Assembly (NCBI GenBank): GCA_963656825.1
Contig: CAVKJG010000024.1
Span: forward strand, 1-29,621
Length of the DNA: 29,621 nucleotides
Direction: 5' to 3'
Origin: CAG-841 sp963656825
Lineage (GTDB): Bacteria > Bacillota > Clostridia > Oscillospirales > CAG-272
The number at the start of each line of letters is the position of its first letter. Within the stretch, counting starts at the first letter, position 1. The notes under the pieces are model-generated. The model searched no databases, was not told the DNA's origin, and worked only from the letters and a program-made list of their open reading frames with translations. The position numbers were made by a program, and so were the translations under genes. Shown here piece after piece: positions 14,194 to 22,216 of this stretch.

Positions 14194-14859
14194 TTATTTT
14201 TCGATTGCTTTTTTCAGCTCTTCCGCGGAAGAAACTATTTCCGTGGCTCCGGCTTTTGTAAGAGCCTCTCTGCTTCTGAAGCCCCAATCAACCGAAATGC
14301 ATCGTATTCCGGCGTTCTTTGCCGTCATAACGTCAACCTCCGAATCTCCTACATAAACGGCGTTTTCTTTTTCACAGCCAAGCTCCTTCATTGCGGCAAA
14401 GACAGTATCCGGCGCGGGCTTCTTTTTGATTCCCGCGCTTTCGTTCTCGCCGGCAGCAACCGAAATAAGATTCCCGAAATAATCGCGGACAAGCTTCTTC
14501 ACGGCAAAATCGGCTTTGTTTGAAACCACCGCAAGCTTATATCCGTCGCGCACAAGCTCCGCAAGGAGCTGCGGTATGCCGTCGTAAGATTTCGTATTGT
14601 TTTTGCAGTTCGCCTTGTAATCGGCAAGAAACGCATTCATTGCGGCATCGAATTCCGGATTTTTTTCTCCGTCCGGAACGCTCAGCACCATAAGACGCCT
14701 TATTCCGTTCCCGACAAAATTCCTCACCTCGTCTATCGTTCTGTGCGGCGCGCCGATCGCGTCCATTGAAACGTTCACGCTGTCGTAAAGATCCTCCAGC
14801 GTATCGAGAAGCGTACCGTCAAGATCGAATATAACAGCCTTTGTTTTTCTGTTTTCCAT
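14194..14859 (-). CDS. HAD family phosphatase, phosphoglycolate phosphatase-like
   Basis: The 221-residue protein is a HAD subfamily IA hydrolase with all four motifs: FDLDGTLLDT (nucleophile D12 and acid/base D14), VVSNK (motif II), the lysine in KKKPAPD and VYVGDSEVDV (motif IV). The alpha-helical cap between motifs I and II is the small type seen in Gph and pyrophosphatase PpaX-like proteins. Substrate cannot be told from sequence; phosphoglycolate or a similar small phosphate ester is the usual annotation. The ATG at 14859 is chosen over a GTG nine bases earlier because AGGTGA is correctly spaced for it and the family starts here. It lies downstream of the cysE terminator with no clear promoter, so it may depend on read-through. 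Confidence 0.9.
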   Translation of the reverse strand: MENRKTKAVIFDLDGTLLDTLEDLYDSVNVSMDAIGAPHRTIDEVRNFVGNGIRRLMVLSVPDGEKNPEFDAAMNAFLADYKANCKNNTKSYDGIPQLLAELVRDGYKLAVVSNKADFAVKKLVRDYFGNLISVAAGENESAGIKKKPAPDTVFAAMKELGCEKENAVYVGDSEVDVMTAKNAGIRCISVDWGFRSREALTKAGATEIVSSAEELKKAIEK

Positions 14860-14885
14860 AATTATCACCTGAATTTGTTCTTCTG

Positions 14886-14933
14886 AAAAAAATCATATCC
14901 GCGCGGAAGATGTCCTTTTTGTCCTGCGCGGAT
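14886..14933 (-). terminator. Terminator after the serine acetyltransferase gene
   Basis: ATCCGCGC (14897-14904) pairs exactly with GCGCGGAT (14926-14933). On the minus strand the stem is followed by ATGA and seven T. The loop is long (about 21 bases) but the stem is G/C-rich. Confidence 0.75.
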
Positions 14934-14945
14934 TTGTATATATTT

Positions 14946-15836
14946 TTATATTTCCCAGCTCCCGTCGGGCTTGTCGGTTTTGAAGATATGCTCCGGAGCT
15001 TTTACTATCACCTTTGTTCTCGGCGGAACGGATGAGGTAATAAAAGCGTTGCCGCCGATTATCGCGCCGTTGCCGACCACCGTTTCTCCCCCGAGAATAC
15101 TTGCTCCGGAATAGACCGTGACATCGTTTCCTATCGTGGGGTGACGCTTCACTCCGGAAAGTCCCTGACCTTTTCTCGTCGAAAGTGCGCCTATCGTAAC
15201 TCCCTGATATATCTTCACCCTGTCGCCTATGACGGTGGTTTCGCCTATTACTACTCCCGTGCCGTGATCTATAAAGAAATACTCTCCTATCGTTGCGCCG
15301 GCGTTTATGTCTATGCCCGTCCTGCTGTGAGCGTATTCCGTCATTATTCTCGGTATCATCGGAACTTTTTCAATATACAGAATATGAGCGAGTCTGTATA
15401 CGAAAATGGCGAATATACCCGGATACGATACGATTATTTCGCCTATATCGTGCGCCGCGGGATCGCCCTCGTACATGGCTGATATATCCTTTTCAAGCAG
15501 CCTTTGTACCTTCGGAAGCTCGGATATAAAGCGCGCGCATACGGCGTCGGCTTTGGTTTGTGCGTCCTCTCCGTCTGTCACAAGCTTTATCTGCGATGTC
15601 AGCCTTTCGGACACGGAGCAAAGCGTGTAGTTTGCAAAGCTGCCGTAGGTTTCAAGCGTTTCGCCCCCGAAATATCCCGGAAAAATTACCTTGCGCAGAT
15701 CCTTAAGTATACCGATTATAACATCCTTTGACGGAAGTCCTGCGTTTTTTTCCTTTGAAAACATATCGCTTTTGCCGCAGAAGTCTTCCATCTCAAGCGC
15801 GGATTTGTATATACTGTCGCTTAAATTTTTGTTCAT
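14946..15836 (-). CDS. Serine O-acetyltransferase, long (EpsC-like) type
   Basis: The enzyme transfers acetyl from acetyl-CoA to serine, the first step of cysteine synthesis. The 296-residue product has an alpha-helical N-terminal region (about 1-155) and a left-handed beta-helix of hexapeptide repeats (about 173-270). Catalytic-type residues are H170 in AHSRTGIDI and D190/H191 in FIDHGTGVVIGE. The N-terminal part is longer than in short Bacillus CysE and fits the longer type annotated as epsC in several anaerobes. The C-terminus ends DGSWEI; the terminal isoleucine is the residue cysteine synthase recognises in known complexes. The start is ATG at 15836 with AGGAG. It follows rpe by 43 bases, probably in one transcript. 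No CysK is in view. Confidence 0.93.
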   Translation of the reverse strand: MNKNLSDSIYKSALEMEDFCGKSDMFSKEKNAGLPSKDVIIGILKDLRKVIFPGYFGGETLETYGSFANYTLCSVSERLTSQIKLVTDGEDAQTKADAVCARFISELPKVQRLLEKDISAMYEGDPAAHDIGEIIVSYPGIFAIFVYRLAHILYIEKVPMIPRIMTEYAHSRTGIDINAGATIGEYFFIDHGTGVVIGETTVIGDRVKIYQGVTIGALSTRKGQGLSGVKRHPTIGNDVTVYSGASILGGETVVGNGAIIGGNAFITSSVPPRTKVIVKAPEHIFKTDKPDGSWEI

Positions 15837-15879
15837 GATTTCTCCTGTTTTGCTTATATTGTTTGAGTCTGACTGCGTT

Positions 15880-16545
15880 TTATTTCACAGCGCTTTCGGC
15901 AGCCGCGCGAAGCTCGGCTATCGTAGCCGCGGCGTCCTCGGATTTGAATATCGCATTGCCGACAACAATTACGTTGGCTCCGGCTTCGGCGCAAAGCACC
16001 GTCGTCACGGGATTGAGTCCTCCGTCAACTTCTATGTCTATTTCTCTGCCGCTTTCCTCGACAAGACGCTTTGCGAGCCTTACGTTTTCCAGCGTATAAT
16101 CTATAAACTTCTGACCGCCGAAGCCCGGCTCAACCGTCATTATAAGTATCATGTCGATGTAAGGAAGATAAGGTCTGAGCACCTGTGCCGAGGTTTTCGG
16201 CTTTATTGCGACAGCCGCTCTCAGCCCCAATTCTTTTATATGCTTTATAACCTCAAGCTGATTGTCACAGCTTTCGTAATGTATCGTTATTCCGTCGGCT
16301 CCCGCCTTTGCTATGTCGTCTATATATCTTCCCGGCTCGGTTATCATAAGATGTGTGTCGAAAAAAAGCCTTGAGCCTTTTCTTATCGAAGCAATTACGG
16401 GCATTCCGAACGAAATATTCGGAACAAAGATTCCGTCCATAACGTCAACGTGAAGCCAATCCGCTCCGCCCTTTTCAACGCGGGCTATTTCATCTCCAAG
16501 ATTTGCAAAGTCCGCCGCAAGCATTGAAGGCGATATCTTTATCAT
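15880..16545 (-). CDS. rpe: Ribulose-phosphate 3-epimerase
   Basis: Rpe interconverts ribulose 5-phosphate and xylulose 5-phosphate in the pentose phosphate pathway. The 221-residue TIM-barrel protein has ISPSMLAADFANLG at the start, the metal site HVDVMDGIFVPN (about residues 32-43), LMITEPG, MTVEPGFGGQKFI and the closing DGGLNP, with normal length. The start is ATG at 16545 with GGAGG 8 bases upstream. A promoter buried in the end of the histidine kinase gene probably drives it together with the acetyltransferase gene. Confidence 0.97.
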   Translation of the reverse strand: MIKISPSMLAADFANLGDEIARVEKGGADWLHVDVMDGIFVPNISFGMPVIASIRKGSRLFFDTHLMITEPGRYIDDIAKAGADGITIHYESCDNQLEVIKHIKELGLRAAVAIKPKTSAQVLRPYLPYIDMILIMTVEPGFGGQKFIDYTLENVRLAKRLVEESGREIDIEVDGGLNPVTTVLCAEAGANVIVVGNAIFKSEDAAATIAELRAAAESAVK

Positions 16546-16571
16546 AACACAATCCTCCGATAAATTCAGAT

Positions 16572-16606
16572 AAGTAAAATACGTCCGCAGTTTATGTGGA
16601 CGTATT
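16572..16606 (-). terminator. Terminator of the two-component operon, overlapping the rpe start site
   Basis: AATACGTCC (16578-16586) pairs perfectly with GGACGTATT (16598-16606), loop of 11. On the minus strand it is followed by TTACTT after TATT. It sits 14 bases after the histidine kinase stop. A transcript starting from the rpe promoter would begin inside the first arm and could not form the whole stem. Confidence 0.7.
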
Positions 16607-16607
16607 T

Positions 16608-16636
16608 ATAATATACTTTTTATTCTTTTTTGTCAA
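16608..16636 (-). promoter_or_regulatory. Promoter for rpe, embedded in the end of the histidine kinase gene
   Basis: TTGACA (16631-16636), a 17-base spacer and TATTAT (16608-16613) on the minus strand. The -35 hexamer lies within the last codons of the kinase gene (HIDKKE-stop), and the -10 abuts the kinase terminator stem. Confidence 0.75.
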
Positions 16637-18134
16637 TATGCTGTTCCTGAGCGGAGGGTAATTTGCCGGTATATTTCGTCAGGCTGAGAGTGAAATTGCA
16701 ATATTCTCCCTGAACACTGTCAACCGTTATCTTCTCTCCGAGGTTATCCGTTATGGTTTTCACTATATAAAGCCCGAGGCCGACTCCGGATTTGTCAAGT
16801 CCGCGGCTCTTGTCGCTCTTATAGAATCTGTCGAAAACGTGCGGAAGATCTTCTTTTGATATTCCTATGCCCTCGTCAAACACCGAAACGCTCACTTTTT
16901 CGCCGCAATCCTTTATAGTGATACGGTAAAGTCCTCCGTCCTTTGAAAATTTGACGGCGTTCTCGCAGAGATTGTAAAGCACCTGATAAACTGCGTCCTT
17001 ATCCGAATATACATACAGCCTCTCGTCCGGAGCGTCAAACTCAACATTCAGCTTTTTGGCGTCTATCTTTGCTTCAAATGTAAGAAGTATTATCCGCGCC
17101 GTTTCGCATATATCAAACGGCGTTTTTTCAAATTTTCTGTTTCCGGCTTCCATTCTCGAAATATCGAGAAGGTTTGAAACAAGCCTTGAAAGACGTCTGA
17201 TCTCCTGCCCGATAACGCCGAGATAATAGCTTTGCTGGTCGGGCGGTATCGCTCCGCTGAGTATGCCGTCTATAAATCCGGAAATGCTCGTCATCGGCGT
17301 GCGGAGGTCGTGCGCGACATTTGCAAGGAAGCTTGAACGCATATATTCCGTATTCGCAAGCGAATCAGCCATGGAGTTGAATGCCGTGGCAAGCTCGGCT
17401 ATTTCGTCCGAGCCTTCAACGGGAATTTTTATATCGAACTCTCCCGCCGAAAAGCGCTTTGTGGCAACGCTCATCTGCCTTATCGGAGAAACTATTTTTT
17501 CGCTTATGAAATATACCGCAATGAACGAAGCTATCATTACCCAAAGGCTTGCGAGAATTATTGTTTTTATCGTGCTTCTGGAAAGCATATCAAGCTCTCC
17601 CGTGCCGTAGCAAACAATAAGCGCGCCGTCATAGGAGCTGTTCCCGAAGTTGAAAATCGTAACAAACATTCCGTGCTTTTTTTCAAAAAGTCCGCCCATA
17701 TCGCTGTAAAGTTGCGAATAAACCGAAGGATTTGCCGACGTTAGCGCCGAGAGCACATCGCCGTCGCTTATTCTTTTTCCGGAATATGTGCCGTCGGTCG
17801 AAGCGAGTATTTTCCCGTCCGGCGTTGTTATGAATATGTCCATTTCGTCGGCTTTCCGCGATAAAATATTTATCATCGTGGCAATTTCCGTGTTGTTCTG
17901 CTTCACAAACTGCTCAAACGAAGTGTGAGGAAAGGTGTTCTTCCACATATCGTCTATATATGTTTTGAGCAGCGTCATATTCTGTTGCGCGTCGCCCTTT
18001 TTCTGTTCGTTTGCAGCCTGTATCGTCATTGAAGATATTATAACCGTAAGTATAGTAAAGCTTACAAATATAATCATCAGAAACGCCGACATATACCTCG
18101 TGAATATACTGCTTTTTACACTGTTTTTTCTCAA
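16620..18134 (-). CDS. Sensor histidine kinase (HAMP, HisKA, HATPase)
   Basis: The 504-residue membrane kinase partners the response regulator upstream. It has a membrane helix at about 15-38, an extracellular sensor of about 150 residues (about 40-190), a second helix (about 191-211), HAMP (about 212-263), a dimerisation domain with phospho-acceptor H275 in VAHDLRTPM, and an ATPase domain with N box NLCENAVKFSK (about 388-398), DEGIGI (about 420) and VGLGL (about 451). The extracellular part contains ITTPDGKILAST, a PAS/Cache-like strand, so a small ligand or wall signal is likely but unknown. The start is TTG at 18134 with AGGGAG 7 bases before it; this weak codon may limit kinase level relative to the regulator. 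Confidence 0.95.
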   Translation of the reverse strand: MRKNSVKSSIFTRYMSAFLMIIFVSFTILTVIISSMTIQAANEQKKGDAQQNMTLLKTYIDDMWKNTFPHTSFEQFVKQNNTEIATMINILSRKADEMDIFITTPDGKILASTDGTYSGKRISDGDVLSALTSANPSVYSQLYSDMGGLFEKKHGMFVTIFNFGNSSYDGALIVCYGTGELDMLSRSTIKTIILASLWVMIASFIAVYFISEKIVSPIRQMSVATKRFSAGEFDIKIPVEGSDEIAELATAFNSMADSLANTEYMRSSFLANVAHDLRTPMTSISGFIDGILSGAIPPDQQSYYLGVIGQEIRRLSRLVSNLLDISRMEAGNRKFEKTPFDICETARIILLTFEAKIDAKKLNVEFDAPDERLYVYSDKDAVYQVLYNLCENAVKFSKDGGLYRITIKDCGEKVSVSVFDEGIGISKEDLPHVFDRFYKSDKSRGLDKSGVGLGLYIVKTITDNLGEKITVDSVQGEYCNFTLSLTKYTGKLPSAQEQHIDKKE

Positions 18135-18178
18135 AGCCGTTCTCCCTGCCGCTTTCGGTTATGATTTTATAAACTTAA

Positions 18179-18199
18179 GGCAGAGCAAAATGCTCTGCC
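18179..18199 (-). terminator. Intercistronic hairpin between regulator and kinase genes
   Basis: GGCAGAGCA (18179-18187) and TGCTCTGCC (18191-18199) form a perfect 9-base-pair stem with a 3-base loop. The minus-strand sequence after it (TTAAGTTTAT) is only partly T-rich, so this is more likely a partial attenuator or mRNA-stabilising stem than a full stop. Confidence 0.65.
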
Positions 18200-18206
18200 G
18201 CGTTTT

Positions 18207-18896
18207 TTATGAATATACTTCAAATTTGTAGCCTACGCCCCAGACGGTTTTGAGCGACCACTTGTCGCTTACGCCTTCAAGCTTTTCGCGCAGACGCTTT
18301 ACGTGAACGTCAACCGTTCTCGAATCGCCCAGATAATCAAATCCCCATACTTTATCAAGAAGCTGATCGCGTGTGAAAACTCTGTTGTAATTTGAAGCAA
18401 GGAAATAAAGAAGCTGCAGCTCCTTGGGAGGAATATCCTCAACCTTGCCTTTTATCTTAAGCTCATACTTGCTGAGCGATATTTCGATATTATCAAAGGT
18501 GACGCATTCGCTGTCCGTTTTGTTGTCAATGCTCTGATAACGGCGCAGAACGGCTTTGATTCTCACCGAAAGCTCCTTCATATCGAAAGGCTTTACAAGA
18601 TAATCGTCCGCTCCGAGCTCAAGAAGAAGCACCTTATCGAAAACTTCATCCTTCGCCGTGACCATAATTATGGGCTTGTTTGATATTTCTCTTATTTCAC
18701 GACAGGTCTGCTTTCCGTCCTTTTTCGGCATCATTATGTCAAGAAGCACAAGATCGGGTTCAAAAGCTTTGAAGGCTTTTATTCCCTCTTCGCCGTCATT
18801 TGCCGTTTTCACCTCATAACCTTCGTTTACAAGATAAAGCTTTATCGCTTCGCAAATATTTATGTCGTCGTCAACGACAAGTATCTTTGTACTCAT
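18207..18896 (-). CDS. OmpR/PhoB family response regulator
   Basis: The 229-residue protein has a receiver domain (1 to about 118) with the acidic pocket VDDD (8-11), phosphorylation site D53 in LLDIMMPKKDG, and K102 in LVKPFD. It is followed by a winged-helix DNA-binding domain (about 130-228) with ELQLLYFLASN, RDQLLDKVWGFDY and the wing TVWGVGYKFE. It is expected to be phosphorylated by the kinase encoded 72 bases downstream. The start is ATG at 18896, with AAAGGA upstream. Its promoter contains a perfect inverted repeat that could be an operator. Target genes cannot be told from this window. Confidence 0.97.
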   Translation of the reverse strand: MSTKILVVDDDINICEAIKLYLVNEGYEVKTANDGEEGIKAFKAFEPDLVLLDIMMPKKDGKQTCREIREISNKPIIMVTAKDEVFDKVLLLELGADDYLVKPFDMKELSVRIKAVLRRYQSIDNKTDSECVTFDNIEISLSKYELKIKGKVEDIPPKELQLLYFLASNYNRVFTRDQLLDKVWGFDYLGDSRTVDVHVKRLREKLEGVSDKWSLKTVWGVGYKFEVYS

Positions 18897-18938
18897 TTTT
18901 CCGTCCTTTCCCGATCAAAGAATTTTCTTCATGATGCC

Positions 18939-18967
18939 ATTATAGCATTACATTTTTCAAATGTAAA
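18939..18967 (-). promoter_or_regulatory. Promoter of the two-component operon
   Basis: TTTACA (18962-18967), a 17-base spacer and TATAAT (18939-18944) on the minus strand, about 43 bases upstream of the regulator start. It is divergent from the ychF promoter. Confidence 0.85.
18948..18966. promoter_or_regulatory. Inverted repeat operator candidate in the regulator promoter
   Basis: TTACATTT and AAATGTAA are perfect 8-base arms around TTC, filling the spacer and overlapping the -35 hexamer of the regulator promoter. A protein bound here would block RNA polymerase. Which protein binds is not known; OmpR-type regulators usually prefer direct repeats. Confidence 0.55.
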
Positions 18968-19015
18968 GATTTTTAATACAATGTTTATCAATTTTTTTAA
19001 TTCTGTTCAAAATCG

Positions 19016-19044
19016 TTGACTTAATTTTGTTATTATGATAATAT
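19016..19044 (+). promoter_or_regulatory. Promoter of the ychF-nfo-nahK-like operon
   Basis: TTGACT (19016-19021), a 17-base spacer and TAATAT (19039-19044), 60 bases upstream of the ychF start. The surrounding DNA is strongly A/T-rich. It is divergent from the two-component promoter, about 50 bases away. Confidence 0.75.
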
Positions 19045-19103
19045 ATAAATTACATAAAAACAACTGCCCTTCTGAGGTACGATAAAAAGGACTTAAAAAC
19101 AAT

Positions 19104-20198
19104 ATGAAACTTGGTATAGTCGGTCTGCCTAACGTAGGCAAAAGCACACTTTTCAACGCAATAACAAACGCGGGAGCAGCTTCTGCAAACTACCCCTTCT
19201 GCACGATAGAGCCCAACGTCGGAATGGTTACCGTTCCGGACAAGCGTCTTGACGTTCTGGCGGAAATGTATCATCCCGAAAAATATACTCCCGCAGTGAT
19301 AGAATTTGTCGATATCGCGGGACTTGTCCGCGGTGCGTCAAAGGGTGAAGGACTCGGAAACAAATTTCTTTCGCATATACGCGAGGTAGACGCCATCGTT
19401 CACCTTGTAAGATGCTTTGAAGATTCAAATATTATTCATGTTGACGGCAAGGTAGATCCGCTCCGCGACATCGAAACAATAAATCTTGAGCTTATCTTTG
19501 CCGATCTTGAGGTGCTTGAAAAGCGTATTCTCCGCACCGAAAAAGCATTGAAGGGCGACAAAACGTTAAAGGACGAGCTTGACGTTCTGACCAGAATAAA
19601 GGAAGGTCTTGAAAACGGCGTTTCCGCCCGCGCAATTCCGCTTACCGACGAAGAAAAGGAAAAAATCAAAGACGTTGAGCTTCTTTCGATGAAGCCGATA
19701 ATTTACGTTGCAAACATAAGCGAGGATATGATCGGCGGCGACTTTGAAAACAGCGAAACCTACAAAAAGCTTTCGGAGCTTGCAAAAAGCGAAGGCGCGG
19801 AGCTTATAAGCATCTGTGCGCAGATTGAAGCCGAGCTTGCCGAGCTTGACGGAGAAGACAAAAAAGCGTTCCTTTCGGATCTCGGCATCGAAGAAAGCGG
19901 TCTTGACGCGCTTATTCGCGCAAGCTATCATCTTCTCGGCTATATCAGCTTCCTCACGGCAGGACCGAAGGAGGTCCGCGCATGGACGATAGTCAACGGC
20001 ACAAAAGCTCCCCAGGCTGCCGGAAAAATTCATTCCGATATGGAAAGAGGCTTCATACGCGCGGAGGTAATATCGTTTGACGATCTCGTTGCCTGCGGCT
20101 CTATGGCTGTGGCAAAAGAAAAGGGGCTGATCAGAAGCGAAGGAAAGGATTACGTATTCCGCGACGGCGATATCGTGGTAATACGCTTTAACGTATAA
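19104..20198 (+). CDS. ychF: Redox-regulated ATPase YchF (Obg family)
   Basis: YchF is an Obg-family P-loop protein that binds the ribosome and hydrolyses ATP rather than GTP. The 364-residue protein opens with the G1 loop GLPNVGKST (7-15), has DIAGLVRGASKGEGLGNKFL (G3 and switch region) and a C-terminal TGS domain (about 280-364, with TKAPQAAGKIHSDMERGF). The noncanonical specificity motif in place of NKxD is typical of YchF. The start is ATG at 19104 with a weak AAGGA site about 13 bases upstream. The stop overlaps the start of nfo (TAATG), so the two are coupled. It is the first gene of the only plus-strand operon. Confidence 0.97.
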   Translation: MKLGIVGLPNVGKSTLFNAITNAGAASANYPFCTIEPNVGMVTVPDKRLDVLAEMYHPEKYTPAVIEFVDIAGLVRGASKGEGLGNKFLSHIREVDAIVHLVRCFEDSNIIHVDGKVDPLRDIETINLELIFADLEVLEKRILRTEKALKGDKTLKDELDVLTRIKEGLENGVSARAIPLTDEEKEKIKDVELLSMKPIIYVANISEDMIGGDFENSETYKKLSELAKSEGAELISICAQIEAELAELDGEDKKAFLSDLGIEESGLDALIRASYHLLGYISFLTAGPKEVRAWTIVNGTKAPQAAGKIHSDMERGFIRAEVISFDDLVACGSMAVAKEKGLIRSEGKDYVFRDGDIVVIRFNV

Positions 20199-21043
20199 TG
20201 AGAGACAAACTTAAAATAGGCTGTCATCTTTCGGCGTCCGGCGGATATTTTTCAATGGGCGAGGAAGCCGTCGCGATGGGCGCGGATACATTTGCCTTTT
20301 TCACGCGAAATCCGCGCGGAGGAGCCGCAAAAGAAATAAAGCGCGATGACGTTAACGCTTTTCTCGCTCTCGCCGCGGAAAACGGCATATCCGAGCTTGT
20401 GGCGCACTCGCCGTATACGCTCAATCCGTGTTCATCAAACGAGCACACGCGCAGCTTCGCCCTTGACACAATGAAGGACGATCTTCTCCGTATGGAATAC
20501 ACTCCCGGAAATTTTTATAATTTTCACCCGGGAAGTCACACCGGACAAGGAGCAAAGGTCGGCATAGAGGAAACGGCTTCTCTGCTGAACGCCGTAATAA
20601 CCGACGGGCAGACAACCACCGTCCTTATCGAAATCATGGCGGGCAAAGGCTCGGAAATCGGCGGAACATTTGAAGAAATAGCCGAAATAATCTCGCTCAC
20701 CGAAAAAAAAGACAAGATAGGCGTCTGCCTTGATACCTGTCACATCTGGGACGCAGGCTACGACATAGTAAACGATCTTGACGGTGTTATAGCCCGTTTT
20801 GACAACATTATAGGGCTTGATAAGCTCCGCGCAATACATCTCAACGACAGCAAAAATCCCCTCGGCGCAAAGAAAGACCGTCACGAAACAATAGGTAACG
20901 GTTACATCGGCTTCGGCGCGCTGTGCCGTGTGATAAATCATCCTGCGCTGTGCGATCTGCCGTTCATTCTCGAAACTCCGAATGATTTTGACGGCTATAA
21001 GCGCGAAATCGAAATGCTTCGCGCGGCATACAATAAAAAATAA
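20198..21043 (+). CDS. nfo: Endonuclease IV (apurinic/apyrimidinic endonuclease)
   Basis: Nfo cuts DNA 5' to abasic sites during base-excision repair with a three-zinc centre. The 281-residue TIM barrel has the ligand motifs in order: AHSPY, FHPGSH, IEIMAG (the family glutamate), CLDTCHIWDAGYD, HLNDS, DRHETIGNG and LETP at the end. The usual glutamate segment is often ENTAG; here it reads EIMAG, a conservative change that keeps the glutamate. The ATG is shared with the stop of ychF (one-base overlap), and GAG-like bases just before it give only a weak ribosome site, so translation is probably coupled. Confidence 0.96.
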   Translation: MRDKLKIGCHLSASGGYFSMGEEAVAMGADTFAFFTRNPRGGAAKEIKRDDVNAFLALAAENGISELVAHSPYTLNPCSSNEHTRSFALDTMKDDLLRMEYTPGNFYNFHPGSHTGQGAKVGIEETASLLNAVITDGQTTTVLIEIMAGKGSEIGGTFEEIAEIISLTEKKDKIGVCLDTCHIWDAGYDIVNDLDGVIARFDNIIGLDKLRAIHLNDSKNPLGAKKDRHETIGNGYIGFGALCRVINHPALCDLPFILETPNDFDGYKREIEMLRAAYNKK

Positions 21044-21067
21044 GATATTCTGAAAGGCGATCTCAAA

Positions 21068-22156
21068 ATGACAGAAGAACGTATACATGAAATTTGCACC
21101 CACTTTGACATTGACGGAGGAGCAACCGACTTCAACACCCTCAAAGACGGTCATATAAACAACACCTACGCTGTTTTGTGGAAGCACTCCGACGGCACGG
21201 ACGACGAATTTGTGCTTCAGCAGATAAACACCGTCGTGTTCAGGGATGTAAATGCGCTCACGCGCAACATTCTCGGCGTTTGCGAGCATGTAAAAAAGAA
21301 AATCGAAGCTGTCGGCGGCGACACAAAGCGCGAGGTGCTTACTCTTATTCCGTGCCGCGACGGCGGTTATATCTATGACGGATGCTGGAGAATGTACAAT
21401 TTCGTAAAGGACGCAACCGCGCATCAGTGTGCTGACGCTCCCGGACTTCTCTACAATGCCGCAAAGACGTTCGGAATTTTCCAGCGTCGCCTTGCCGATT
21501 ATCCCGCCGAAACTCTGAGCGAAACAATACCGAACTTTCACAACACCGTAAGCCGCTACAACGATTTTATGCAGGCGGTGCGCGAGGATAAAGCCGGCAG
21601 AGCAAAGGACTGCCAGGACGAGATCGAACGCATAAAAGCATATGAAAAATATTCGCACATAATAGTTGACGGCATTGCAGACGGCTCGATTCCACTCCGC
21701 GTCACTCACAACGACACAAAGCTGAACAACATAATGATGGACAACAAAACAAACGAAGGCGTTTGCGTTATCGATCTTGACACCGTTATGCCCGGATCTC
21801 TGCTTTACGACTTCGGCGACAGTATTCGTTTTGCGGCAAATAACGGCGCGGAGGACGATCCCGACCTTTCAAACGTTTATCTCCGTCTCGATCTTTTCGA
21901 AGAATACACAAAGGGCTTTCTCTGCGGCGTAGGCGACGGAATAACCGCAAAGGAAAAGGAGCTGCTCCCGATGTCGGCATTTATTCTGACCTACGAGCTT
22001 GTTCTCCGTTTTCTCGGCGATTACCTGAACGGCGATGTTTATTTCAAAACCGAATATCCTACGCACAACCTCGTCCGCGCCCGTGCACAGCTTAAGCTTG
22101 CGGACGACATGATGGCGCACATGGGCGATATGAAAAAAATAGTATCAAAATTCTGA
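21068..22156 (+). CDS. APH-fold sugar kinase, probable N-acetylhexosamine 1-kinase
   Basis: The 362-residue protein has the aminoglycoside-phosphotransferase fold. H214-N215-D216 in THNDTKLNNIM gives the catalytic aspartate with N221, and IDLDTVMPGSLLYDFGD (D236) gives the metal site. The LINNTY-like start and the run QQINTVVFRDVN match N-acetylhexosamine 1-kinase (NahK), which phosphorylates GlcNAc/GalNAc at the anomeric position in the lacto-N-biose and mucin-glycan pathway. That substrate is inferred from family resemblance, since choline and homoserine kinases share the fold. It lies 24 bases after nfo with AAAGG 10 bases before the ATG, and a terminator follows. No other glycan gene is in the window. 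Confidence 0.85.
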   Translation: MTEERIHEICTHFDIDGGATDFNTLKDGHINNTYAVLWKHSDGTDDEFVLQQINTVVFRDVNALTRNILGVCEHVKKKIEAVGGDTKREVLTLIPCRDGGYIYDGCWRMYNFVKDATAHQCADAPGLLYNAAKTFGIFQRRLADYPAETLSETIPNFHNTVSRYNDFMQAVREDKAGRAKDCQDEIERIKAYEKYSHIIVDGIADGSIPLRVTHNDTKLNNIMMDNKTNEGVCVIDLDTVMPGSLLYDFGDSIRFAANNGAEDDPDLSNVYLRLDLFEEYTKGFLCGVGDGITAKEKELLPMSAFILTYELVLRFLGDYLNGDVYFKTEYPTHNLVRARAQLKLADDMMAHMGDMKKIVSKF

Positions 22157-22158
22157 AA

Positions 22159-22200
22159 TAAAAAAACGGCGGAAAGCTTGGTGCTTTTCCGCCGTTTTTT
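22159..22200. terminator. Bidirectional terminator between the converging nahK-like and ppa genes
   Basis: AAAAACGGCGGAAAGC and GCTTTTCCGCCGTTTTT form a long stem with one bulged A and a five-base loop. A-rich and T-rich flanks on both sides serve both strands. Confidence 0.9.
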
Positions 22201-22216
22201 ATTTTCAGCGCGTCTG

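Noticed and set aside
20435..21709. Long open frame (424 codons) on the minus strand opposite nfo and the nahK-like gene
   Set aside because: It is antisense to two clearly recognised genes and crosses their boundary; no motif or start signal supports it.
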